From: Azolla caroliniana
Taxonomy: Eukaryota > Polypodiophyta
Direction of reading: 5' to 3'
Length of the DNA stretch: 64,000 bases
NCBI GenBank assembly: GCA_043228905.1
Contig: JBHGNT010000006.1
Span: forward strand, 6,076,001 to 6,140,000
The position numbers and the translations under genes are program-made. Positions 45,311-57,000 of this stretch are shown here, piece after piece (the stretch's first letter is position 1; the number at the start of each line of letters is the position of its first letter). Under the pieces are notes generated by a model that was given only the letters and a program-made list of their open reading frames with translations, made no database searches and was not told the DNA's origin.

Positions 45311-46019
45311 TGTTGTTCGACAGTGCTCGGCCACAACCGAGGAACAGGATCGATTTACAGAAAACGGGAAATACAACAATGCACGAAAACAATAGAAAGA
45401 AAGGTACGCAGGATGTTTTACGTGGAAAACCCTAAATGGGAAAAACCACGGGAGTCCTCAAACTCCAACTATCACTATGAACAGAGATGGACAATGGTGA
45501 AGCTTCAAGGCAACAACCTTGAGCTCACTGTCTTCGCCACAGGCGGCGGTAATACACAGAGGCAACGACCTCCTCGTTTCTCTCTCTCTCTCTCTCTCTC
45601 GGCTGCTATCACTTCGCTCCCTCTAAGTGAAGACAGAAAATGAGCAGCAACAAAACTGTTTGCCCTAAGTCATATTTATACACATATGACTTTCGGGCTA
45701 TTTACAAATATAGCCTCAAGGGCCCGTGGCAAACATATTCACAAATATGTCCCCGCATCCGGATCTCTCTCCGGGTACATTCATCATCCGGCTCCGTAGC
45801 CGGGGTCTTCGTCATCCGGCTCTGTAACCGGGGTCTTCGTCATCCGGCTCCGTAACCGGGGTCTTCGTCATCCGGCTCCGTAACCGGGGTCTTCGTCATC
45901 CGGCTCCGTAACCGGGGTCTTCATCATCCGGCTCCGTAACCGGGGTCTTCGTCATCCGGCTCCGTAACCGGGGTCTTCGTCATCCGGACATCCCATCCGG
46001 AGGGACCGAAATCCCAACA
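45311..46019 (-). repeat. 5' LTR of copia element 2, with internal 28 bp tandem repeats
   Basis: It also holds seven 28 bp units (45785-45980). It is 4 bp shorter than the 3' LTR because of the CT microsatellite. Confidence 0.95.
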
Positions 46020-46066
46020 TAATTAGTTGTGTTCATGATTGGTGTTATAATTAGCTATGTAGTCAT
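46020..46066. repeat. 28 bp minisatellite, right part
   Basis: This continues the array interrupted by copia element 2, with 'ggtgttataattag' again at 46041. Confidence 0.8.
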
Positions 46067-47282
46067 CTCATTGTTACTCTTAAATTGAACTTTGTAAGGC
46101 ATTGGTCTTCAATGGATGTTAAAAATCTATCTATTTATTGGTGTAATATGTACCCCTCTCAAAATTCAACTTTGATATTACTTCAAGCAAGAATAAAATT
46201 TGTATTAGAAGTTTCAACAACGATTGTTGCAACTCAACTTAAAGTGCTACAAGCATTCGTTTTTCCATATTTACTATGGCCTCGATGTACCATTTAATTA
46301 GTAGCACTCAACAACTAGTGAGAGGTTTAAGATTATTCAAGAGGAAATCGTTAGATTACATACAATGTAATAATTCATTGTTGAGATTCAAGCTCGACAT
46401 TATGTACAACATGCACTCCTGTGTAAACACGCCTCACATAACCTCATGAATGCTTCATTTTAAGAGGATGCAATTAACACATAGAGAAGCAATTTCTTCA
46501 ATGGTTCAGAAGATAGAAATATTTATTACTTTGTTCATAGAGACATTTGGTTTGAATTGATAGTGGATTACTATGGATTCTATTTCCAATAAAAATCAAT
46601 TCTAAGCTATGCCACATGCTTGATTTTGTTTATTCATCAAAGCCATAAAGTTTCCACATAAAAAGTAAGAAATCCAACTATGAAGTCATACAATTTATAT
46701 GGAAAAGTGGATAGAATTATTGATTTCTTGACAAGTTGATAGAATCCTAGTAGAATACAAGCTACTTTGCAATTTTCATCATGCCATAGTTAAATAAGTG
46801 TACTATGTACATGATGGAGACATGATAAGGCCAAAGATAATTCTAAGCTTTTCAATATGATCAAAAATAAAAGATTATAGGAATGTTGTTGTCAAAGTGA
46901 TTGTCTAATGATTATAAAGCTTGGGGTTTATAAATAAGTAGGTTGTATGCCAAGCAAAAAAAGATGTAGACATTGATAGGAACACATATACAAGCACTTT
47001 ACTCAAGTTTTTACTCAAGGCTTGATGTCATAACTAATGTCTCTTTGACTATCCTTGGCATTTGATACGAGGATTCAAGAATGTAACATAAAAATTTTGT
47101 GGACTAAAACAAGTAGTCTTTGGATATAGATGTGGCAAGAGATCCCTTTCTCAGGAAGGCGGAGCCAAGACTATCCTATCCTACACAAGAGATCTTGCTT
47201 ATTTGACTTACACTTTCACATATGGCTCTAGCCATCCTTTCATGCACATCACCTACATTCACTATCCCACATGCCATGTCTT
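46067..47282. other. Non-coding stretch, no gene seen
   Basis: AT-rich, with frequent stops in all frames and no family recognised. Confidence 0.5.
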
Positions 47283-47573
47283 TCACACCCCTTGTTCATC
47301 TAAGGGGAGGGGGAACAACCATTTGGGTACTTCATACTTCCATAGTATATCCATTCCATTTGTTGCGGTCATTGGTGTAGTACACCATCGCTTTCGAAAA
47401 TTCAGCCTCATTAGTTCTGCAGCATCATTAGTACCATCAATCCGCTGATATTGAGCTCTTAGTGTAGTTATTAATATGTGCCAAATTAGCTTAATCAATT
47501 CAGCTAGGGGGCGATTGTGTGCTGAAAATACCCCGGTACACCTTGTTGTCCATATATACCATATGATGATCAT
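47283..47573 (-). pseudogene. LINE ORF2 C-terminal tail, copy D
   Basis: The minus strand reads IIWYIWTTRCTGVF, then HILITTLRAQYQRIDGTNDA and WKYEVPKWLFPLPLDEQGV. This parallels the tail of copy A (VWHIWTRRCKFVF ... WNYQAPRWLFPP) in spacing and motif order. Only the last 95 codons or so remain, consistent with a strongly 5'-truncated insertion. Confidence 0.65.
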
Positions 47574-48974
47574 TGTTATCGTGCATGGTTTATCTTAACG
47601 TTAAGTAATACTTATATTGGTGTAGAATAATGATAAGCATGTAGCATAATGTTTTCTTTAGTTCCACATGGTTGTTGTCATAATATTGCTATTGTTTATA
47701 TTCCCCAATAGGAAATCTTATGAGATCACAGGTTCTCTTAAGATTTGCCATCCAAAGAGCCACAGAATCAAATCTATATGTATCATAATTTTATGTGTGT
47801 GTGTGTGTATATATATATGTCCTTAAATCCTGCTAGGACCTACAAGCATTTTATCATGTGCATGCTCGTAATAACAAGTGATTTATAATGTGATAATATC
47901 TTATTACTCAACTTTTTGAAGCTCTTCAAAGCTTGTTGCAAGAAGCTGAATTAAAACAGTAATCCGTGCATTAATTCCTTTCCAAATTGTATAACGCAAG
48001 CATTTCATAACAATAATGTCTCATTTTTACCTTCATGTTATAACCTTTCCTTGTACCAAAAAATACATGTCATGGAGATTTTCTTGTACATTTTTCCTTC
48101 GTAATAATTATAAAAGATTCCCTGAAATTGTGTGTATCGGAACATCTTCACTTTGCAAATCGAAGATTGAATGCAAAAGGTGCCAAAAAAAGCACATAAT
48201 AATAAAGAGACCACTTTGCACATCATGGATTTAATGACAAAGTGCTAAACAAACACACAATCAAAATAAAGATATGAGTGACGAAATATAATAAATAATT
48301 GTGTATCCACAATTTCATGAAACTTGGGTGGCAAGCGCATAAAAAAGTCACATTGATAGAAATCTACAAAGGGAAAAAATAATATATGAGAAAACCAAAC
48401 ATGTTCTTTGAATTAATCTTTTGTTTTGTCATTGTTGAAAATGAACATTTATACAATCAAGCATATCACATAATTTATAAATATAAGAATAAGTTACCTT
48501 ATGTTTTTGCACTTCACAATGACTATAACTTCATATTAATACAGCTCATCGTGCATGCCATTGTCAGAAAATTTTGAAAAATGTGCTAGTTTCATCAAAC
48601 TACAAACATCTTTTGAAGTGAAAAAGAAAACCACAAACACGATTAGTTCTTCAAGCCATACATTAAAATTTTGACTTGTCGCAACTACCATCACTTTTGA
48701 TCAAGTTATTGAATTTTGGCAATTGTTGTCAACATGTGTTCTCAATGATGAACTTGAAGAATTTGTCAAGATGAAGATGCTAAGAAGAATTGTTTTCATA
48801 TGTAGGACAATTGAAGACAAAGGGTTGATATTGATGTAGAAACTTTATCAAAGTTCAATGAAACGTTTTTACATTATATCTAGATCCGTGATATGCGTGG
48901 TGTTGAGCATAAACAAACAAAGATTTAAAGTTTGTAATCTTGATTATTACATGACTTTATAGCAAAAGAATTTG
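47574..48974. other. Non-coding stretch, no gene seen
   Basis: AT-rich. It contains a (GT)n-(AT)n microsatellite at about 47794-47818. Confidence 0.5.
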
Positions 48975-49530
48975 CCAACATAAACCCTATTTTCACACTA
49001 TGGCACCGATTTGAAACTAATAAAGGATGTTTGTGGTCTTTTCAACAAACTGAAGGCTATGCATGCCTTTTTAGGCGTTATTATAAGGTTCGGTCTAAAA
49101 ATAAATATTAATTGGAAATACATTGGTAGCATGACACTTGAGAGGGAGAGAACATTGGGTCACTCCTCGGTGGCTTTAGGTTATGCAATTGGATTGATGG
49201 ATGAAGAATAAAATAATCACTAAATAGAATGCCTTGCCACTATACATACTTGATAATTCCAACATAAACCCTATTTTCACACTATGGCACCGATTTGAAA
49301 GTTGAAACTAATAAAGGATTATTGTGGTCTTTTCACCAAGCTTAAGGCTATCTATGCCTTTTTAGGCGTTATTATATGGTTTGGTCTAAAAATAAATATT
49401 AATTGGAAATACATGGGTAGCATGACACTTGAGAGGGAGAGAACAATGGGTTACTCCTCGTGGCTTTAGGTTATGCAATTGGATTCACAGATGAAGAATA
49501 AAACAATCATTAAATACAATACCTTGCCCA
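48975..49530. repeat. Diverged tandem duplication, 284 bp period
   Basis: 'ccaacataaaccctattttc' begins at 48975 and again at 49259. The copies share long blocks, including 'gcctttttaggcgttattat', 'aataaatattaattggaaat' and 'agcatgacacttgagaggga'. They differ by a 6 bp insertion and scattered substitutions. A 66-codon open frame in copy 1 is shifted in copy 2, so coding is doubtful. Confidence 0.88.
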
Positions 49531-52500
49531 CAAATTGGTCATTTATTTATTTGATGAGAATTTGTTTTCACTTGTTTATATGAAAAGATACAATAGAAAT
49601 GATTATTGTTGCAATACTAATTGCACTAAAGAGGTGATATTAGAGTAACAAGACGAAAAGTTCCATATGTTGACACTTTTAGTGTTGTGGGTTGTGGAAA
49701 TTAGCCATGGACTAAGACATATCACTACCAAGGGAAGATGAGGGTTTTAGATGGAGTTGCTAGTGATGCTTGGTGAACCATGAGTAAGAAACAATTGCAA
49801 ATCCCAAGTAAAGTTCACCGATGTAGGAAGGAGGTTAAAAGGTACAAATGCATGGTTTTGTAACAATAGTCTACCTAATTGCTTTTTGTAGCCTAAGACC
49901 CTTTCCCCATGGAATGAATCCACTAGTTTGGTGCCTTTTACCATAATAAAAACATATTGTTCATTCATAAGAAATTACCTTGCATCTAATTGTATTGTTG
50001 TAGCTTCATATTTGGTAGTTTTGATAGTAGTCTATGAATTTACCCAACCCCCTCCCTCCCTTTTTGCTTATAAAAATTTCAAGAGCTTTAAGTAACTTGA
50101 CCTCGTGAAAACAAATATAGCATTGAACCTAATCCATTGGTGCGCAACGTACGATATATTGTCAACAATGCACGTATTTGGCAAAGAAAGCTTGATTTAA
50201 TGTTGGCTTGAAAATCGGAAACTATTAAATGTTTTGGATTTGTTTGTAAAAGAATATATTGCATATAAATGAACAAGTCGATGCACGAGGATGTCAACAC
50301 ATTAAGAACATAGATAATACTCTTACATGTACTATTATTCTGTATAACAATGCAATAACTACCTATATGTACTTGATGATGATGACTATAAATTAACTAT
50401 TTAGATAATGCCCTTACATGTATTAAGTACTTACACGCACTTCATTGTTTTATGTGAAGCAAAATAATAATGAGCGAACAAGTTGTCTTCGTGTTTTTCA
50501 CCTTTTTTATCTTTACTTAATATATGGGTTAGACTTTCTTCATATTTTGCTTGCCTTGTTCCAATATATGTACATCTTTGAAAGATGAGATTTTGTTTCT
50601 CATGTTCTCGAAATATTTCTAAGAGAAAGTTCTCAATTGTGGACCGTGGTTTAGGGATATGACATTTGGCAACTCATATATCATAAATGCTTTTATGTTG
50701 AATCCCTATGCATTAGTAAGAGAATGCAAGTCCTAAATATGGAATATTTGTACACACTTTTTTGTGATGTTTGGACATTAATTTGAAGTGAATATCCTCA
50801 TGTAAGCAAATGAAATTTGAAATGTGTAGTTTAAGTAGACAACTAGCCCCTAGAGTTTTTTTGATTCTCATGTGATTTCATTTCCACTCTCAATTCCCTA
50901 CGCTTCTAGATAGGAACATTTATTTATTGGAACTTGCAAGGTTTCGTGTTGAGTCAAGTTCCCCCCTCCCCTATGAAACCTTTTCTTAATGTCTACAGGT
51001 AACAATTCTAGTTCTACATTGATGTCTAGTTTGGATAGATCTAGAAAAACTTGAGCATAAAAAATGTACAAGGACACATGGGAGATGAAAGGGACACCCA
51101 TTCCACAAACATGCATGGCCAAGTGCCCTTAGACATTTAAACACCCATTGGGTGGTATTGAGGGGTTTGATTTGAGTCTCCTCATGCACATTAGCTAATA
51201 AAAAAGATACATGTAATGTGGCTTTGTGTGGTCAATTCTCTCTTTTTGTAGTCGGGTTTTGTTGATTCAAGTTTTCAAACAAGTGAATAAGCATAAGAGA
51301 GACATTAATGTAGGGCTTTCACCCCTTAAGTTCCATCTTATTATTGAACTTAATTACATCTATGTTTTTCCAATAGACAAAAGTCTTGATCTTTCCAATG
51401 ACCATATTATTTTTTATCATTGGGTCTTGAGACACCATGGGATTGCTATGCAAGACCCCTCATGAGAGCACCCAACTCACTAAACTAAACCTACAAATTT
51501 TGGGAGCCTTTACCAACTCGCTAAATTTTCTTAACTTCTATAATTCTATGATTCATCCCAGTAAGTTTGACATAAACTCTAGTGTGATAGGGACGAGATA
51601 GGATTCTAGTGAACCTCCTCTAGAAACACTGCCTATTACTTGTAACCCGGATAAAAGATAGCATATCTTCCTTCAATGGGGGATTTCTAGTTCTAATGAT
51701 TTCCACATCTTGTTTTTTGTGATTCCATAGATCTACCCCAAATAGCTAAACATTTGATTTAAATAAAGCAAAAAACCAAATAGAGCCCTTGTGGTAAAGC
51801 AACATCCATTCCTTAACATAGTTTTAGCACAATGGTTTAGGCCTATGCATTGATAAAAAGCTTCCCACATGTTTCTTAGTCATTTCTTTGGAAACAATTT
51901 CCTGTTTGTTAGCAATTAGCACAATTGGGAGGGTAATTTTGAATGTCCTTCTATGTTGAAGGAAGGACAATGGCATTGAACTAATTGATCCCAATACTCC
52001 AGAAGATGAGTGACAACTTTTAAGGGCCCACTTACCAACATTGGAAGATATCAAGGATTTCTGATCCCCTTGTTGTTTGGCAGATACTTAGATTAAAGTA
52101 TTTCCATATCGTGTGGCTCAGCAGATACAACAAGGTTTTTAAAAATGTAAAAGAAGATCTAACTATGGATGAAGATGCTTGCTACATCACAGGGTCAAGA
52201 CATGATCGAAATAAATGAGTTACCAATCTCAAAGCAAAAAAATAGATGAAAACAGCTCATCAATCATCAGGAAGTAAATGATGGTGCAAATCTTTAAGAG
52301 ATAAATAGTAATGTAGAAAGAACAGAAAAAGACACTGAGAAGAAGAGGCCTGTGCATACCTCAACATGTTATTGGTCATTAGGTTCTGGTAATTTAAGGG
52401 GGGGTATGCTTTCCTAGTTAAAAACTGTGTAGGCAAGGTGCTTTGCCAATGGCATCAATATGCATTGTTCATTTCTAATATATGGCTCATGCTCTAAAAT

Positions 52501-52906
52501 GAACCCCCCCCCCCCCCCAAAAAAAAAAAAAACAAATCTACATTTCAAACATGAGTCTGAAATCAAATATAAATATATTTTTCCAATAGGATTCTACATA
52601 CAAATGAAGGTTTTGTAACAAGAAAAATGCATGCAAGAGAAATGGACACATGAATTAGCTACACAAGCCATACAACTAATTGTTGTCAGCATGGACATTC
52701 ATCTTGCACATTTCACTGAGCGATTGTAATCTTTTCACATCATTATTTTTTTTGCAATGATTAATGCTTTTGTACATGAATAGATACAGAGGAAATGACT
52801 TCCAGCTCCAGTGCAAGAAAGCGATGTCTTTATAAATTCTAAATACACATGTTAATGCTTCTATATTGGACTTCAAAAAACATATAAGGAATTTACATAC
52901 TATTTT
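49531..52906. other. Non-coding stretch, no gene seen
   Basis: AT-rich, with short chance frames only. A C run followed by an A run occurs at about 52504-52532. The last few hundred bases are probably 3' untranslated sequence of the gene at 52907-56143. Confidence 0.5.
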
Positions 52907-55900
52907 CTATGGAACCTTCGATTCTGCTCCCACTTTTTCTGGCATTGCATTTTGTGAACTCAACCAACGAGCTAAATTTGCGATGAATGGCACATACGAG
53001 AAGTAACAAGCAAGGACCCAAGTCACCGATCCCTGTTTCCCACACCACACAAGAGAAATATAAGATATATGAAGAACATACAAAAACATTAGAGAAGCAT
53101 TCTCACGCATAATTAAAACAAACCTCTCCCATAATTTCAATGTTAGGCTTTGTGTAATGCCAAAGGTCAAAGAGTCTGCAAAACCATTCCCCAATAAATA
53201 CCAAGATTACTCTCAGTAAAAACAAAAAATCACTATTGTAATCATGAAAAAACCAGGATATATGTGCTTTTCATTATTTTCTTTCATACTTGTAGCAGAT
53301 AGATAATTTCTTTCCAAATGATGCTATTGTTATACAATGTTCATATATCATCAATTATATCATATAGGAAATGATTTCACAGTTTTGTTTTTCTTTTCAT
53401 TTGTTGTAATGACAATATGTCTGGTACTGTCCTACTTACCTTTAAGGAGATTCCAAAAAGCTAATGAGATATGGTATCTTCTCATTCATAAGAGCCTAAA
53501 TAAACAAGTAACTCGAAAATTGGATTACCCTTGGATTTTCATTCTTAAGTATATCATGGTAGTACTTTATGAACTTTTAGCATGTTTTATATGTTATTCA
53601 TTTCATTTAAGCCAAGACTCATGAGAATATGCAAAAATTGTGAGAGATTTTTAAAAACTGAATACGTATGCAACCATTTTTCTACTATCTTAAATACCAA
53701 CTGATGTGTACTTGCCTCATGAGAGGAATTTCACTAAGAGGACAGATTACTCCCACAACTGCAGCAAGTCCAAAACCCCACCATGTTCCATCACACAAGA
53801 CCCAGTTTATCTCTGCCAGTGCAAAGAGAATATATGCTTCAATATTGTATGGAGTTCCAGCTTTGTACATCTCCGCACTTGCCTCAAGTATGATCACCAG
53901 AAGTCTATAACAGTGTAAGGAGAAAAAAAAGAAAAAGAATGCAAATTTTTATTTATTTCTCGATAGAGACTAGGTCCATAGCTTCTTAACAATTACATCA
54001 ATAGACTGTGGTAAACCTCAGGCATAAGAACAAAAGGTGTCAACCATGACTAAATCTAGAAAGAGTGGATGCAGGAGCAAAGTCCCTTATTGCACAATCT
54101 AACCTTTCTTTGAGAGAAAATAATGTGACGATTCCAACACAGACTTGCTAAAAGCATCCATAATAAACATGAAGCAAAGCAGAATGTGATCGTTCAGGTC
54201 GCCAAAAGATTACAAGTTGATGAAAGGTGAACATGGAAAGATTGTTCTCGAAACATTACATAGTTGTTTGAGAAAGGATGTTTCGTCCTCATGTCATAAT
54301 CAGACCCTAGACTTAGGGCTTCCTATTGCGTTGCTTATAATCCAATTAATAATTTTTCTTTTTCCATTCTCAATCCTACAACTTGTGTTTCTGTAGGCCA
54401 TACTATACCCACTGCTAATGAATGAACAAACGCATTAAGTTTGTTCATCTTGCTTTGTCACATTAAATTTGTTCATCCTATACACAGAAAAAAGATGCAT
54501 TGATTTTCAATATAAGCCTTCGCTCATTGCACAGAGTACTTACATGAGGGAAAGGAGTACACGTCCCAAATTTGATTTTGATTTCCAATTCTTAGGTGCA
54601 ATCCATTTGTCCAATGCAAGTTGCAATAAACCAACAACGGAATAAAAGACTGCCAAGAGAGGCGGAACCTGTATCCATTCCAATAAAATTAAAGAGAAAT
54701 ATATTGTTCCTATTCAATAGGGCAGAAATAAAAAGAATTTTAAATCTTACACAAATAAAGAAGGTATATTTTCAACATAATAACAATCGCTAGTGTTGTA
54801 TATCATAAGATTGAAAAGGGAAATAATGGGTAGCCTCAATTATATCTGATTAAGAATATATATTATCACAATACATCTGGTGAGAGATAATTCAGTAAGT
54901 TTGATGCAATTATATCCCGTAAAAAGGACTTTAAATTCTAAACAAATAAAAAAACTATCTTTCATTGAAATAACAATGGCGAGTGTTGTATATCATAAGT
55001 TTGAAAAGGAAAAAATGTGTAGCCTCAATTATATCTGATTAATAATAAATATTATTGCAATACATCTGGTGAGAGATGATCCAGTAAGTTTGATGCTTGG
55101 CATGTTAAAAAATATAACCAAGTCGACAAGTGCCGAAATCATGTTCAAAAAAAGGTTTGGAGCCTGATTCATGTGAGTAGAGCACATAAAATTGAATGGT
55201 TAAAATTGACAAAATATCAGCTATGTTGTACCATGAATTATTTCAGATGCATACCACCACATCAGTCTTGAGAGGTCCAATGCTGATTGCTCCATTTCCA
55301 TATGTTTGCAAATCCACATTTGAGTGTATACCATCTAAAATTGGGCCAAGGAGAAAACCTAGCCCCAGCAATGTTCCACCTATGGTTGGCCAATTCTGTA
55401 ATATGTCTTCAAAAACCAACCAGGTAAGAAAACCCATAAGCATCATATTTATGTCCATGTGGTAGCTGAAAATATCGTAGTGTAACTCAATATTAAGCCT
55501 TAGAATGCCAAATCGAAATGTGAGATTGTGCACGCCAAATCACATCATGTTTGAAGGCATCAGTTTAAACATGATAATCTTTTAGTTACACATTGAGCTG
55601 AACATCTTGACGTTCTGTAAAATAACATTCATAAAAATACGTATTTACTATCATATTGAGCAGCCAAAATGTAGAAACTTGATGTTGGGGCTCGATCCAT
55701 ATTGATTTGGCATTGTTGTCAGAAAAGCATTCATAAGGTTAAAATTTCTAGAAAATAGAATACCAAAAATCCTTATTTAACTTAATTTACAAATTTGACA
55801 AATCCTAACAGTATCCTAACACATGCATGATTTACTGTACAATTTAAGAACTCGAGGAGTGCAAAAGGTATTCGCTGATTATCCAAAATTCGAACAGAAA

Positions 55901-56143
55901 TGCATGTATGTAACATGTACCTTTCTTGTAAGATGGGAATCCAACAGGATATTCATCAGTTGTCTGGACTTTGTCATCCTCGGTGGACTGCGTCATTACA
56001 ATAAGTCGACGATATCTGGGCTCATGATTTGGCGTTGCTCGTATGATCTCAGAAACGAAGAAGCTCTTCAGATGGAGTGAGGAGTGAGGGCGACGCAACA
56101 GAGGCGGAGGATAGCTATGGTGGAGGAGAAGCAGAGGATGCAT
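52907..56143 (-). CDS. Probably plastid-targeted multi-span membrane protein, 288 aa
   Basis: Six exons with consistent phases: 56143-55921, 55406-55255, 54668-54544, 53904-53716, 53175-53124 and 53032-52907. The intron after 53716 begins GC (ATGAG then GCAAGT), and only that donor keeps the frame (PLMR then LFDLWHY). The first about 50 residues (MHPLLLLHHSYPPPLLRRPH, then Ser/Arg-rich) look like a chloroplast transit peptide. The mature part has membrane segments around NWPTIGGTLLGLGFLLGPIL, PPLLAVFYSVVGLLQLALD, EAYILFALAEINWVLCDGTW and WGFGLAAVVGVICPL, and ends with VTWVLACYFSYVPFIANLAR. I do not know the family for certain. The Trp/Asp-rich pattern and segment order loosely recall INSIG-like proteins, which is a guess. 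Exon 2 could alternatively end 3 or 6 bases earlier. Confidence 0.82.
54722..55100. repeat. Tandem duplication in intron 2, 189 bp period
   Basis: 'gtagcctcaattatatctga' occurs at 54830 and 55019. The matching flanks include 'gagtgttgtatatcataag' and 'caatacatctggtgagagat'. The two copies lie wholly between coding exons 2 and 3. Confidence 0.88.
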
Positions 56144-56389
56144 TGCTTTTGTTTTGGGGGAATTTAGAAATGATAGTCCTCTTCTTCTCAGATTCTAAAA
56201 AACACTAATCTTCCTTCAAAAGGACCCACCAAACTAACCTTTTTTTCCCCCCAAACTAACTTCTCATATGTTGTGTTTTCCTGCTGATTAGGGCAAAATC
56301 GTTAAGAGTAAATAAGAAATCAACTAGGTAGGATTTTATTACGATTCCTAGGATTTTATTACGATTCCGATTAGTGACAAATTAGATGT

Positions 56390-57000
56390 ATATACACTTA
56401 GACTTAATACACATACATTTGAGCTTGATATATTACATGCATTTGCAAACGACCACATAAGAGCTTGCCGAATATGATTAAGATTCAACGTAGGGTTACA
56501 TACAATCGTTTAGAGTTGGGATGGACATGCAAAACATACACTTAGGGTTAACATAGGTATATTTAAGCCTTACATTTTAGATGAATTCATAGTCTACTAT
56601 GTAAGAACTTGCCAATTTTGATTAAGATTCAGTGTAGGGTTAATATATATTCATTTAGGGTTAGAATCATATATGCAAAACATATAACTAGGGTTAACAT
56701 ATGTGCATTTAAGTCTTATCTTCATAGTTAACCATGTGAAAACTTGCAAATTTTGATTCAATATTTTGAGTTGTGCTAACACACATACTCTTAGGGTTAG
56801 ATTTGGATATGCAAAAATGTACATTTAGGGTAAACATACGTAGATTTAAGCCGTATATAAGACAAGGTAAGAACTTGCCAAATTTGACTAATATTCTAAC
56901 TAGGGTTAACATACATACATTTAGGGTTAGAACTTAGAATTATATATGCAAAAGCATAGTTTTAGGGCTAACAAACATATGCATATGTATGCAAATCATA
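56390..57000. repeat. Degenerate tandem array, about 131-144 bp units, four copies
   Basis: The shared order per unit is 'aacttgcca-attttgatta', '.tagggttaacatacat.cattta', 'gggttagaa..atatatgcaaaa' and 'catttaagcctta'. The 'aacttg' anchor (aacttg/agcttg) falls near 56462, 56606, 56741 and 56872. The copies are diverged. It lies just upstream of the gene that starts at 56143 on the minus strand. Confidence 0.7.

Larger units (their letters stand above)
40484..46019 (-). mobile_element. Young Ty1-copia LTR retrotransposon 2, complete
   Basis: This element of about 5.5 kb has LTRs of 713 bp (40484-41196) and 709 bp (45311-46019), a primer-binding site, a polypurine tract and an open gag-pol. 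The right flank starts taatt (46020-46024). The left flank has taatt at 40476-40480, followed by three extra bases (tct) before the TG end. The surrounding 28 bp minisatellite gives the empty-site sequence and supports taatt as the target duplication. The three extra bases suggest an imprecise end. The solo LTR at 1188-1768 belongs to the same lineage. Confidence 0.95.

Noticed and set aside
45281-45379. Upstream extension of the copia 2 gag-pol frame to an earlier ATG
   Set aside because: It covers the primer-binding site and LTR sequence, so the ATG at 45280 is the better start.
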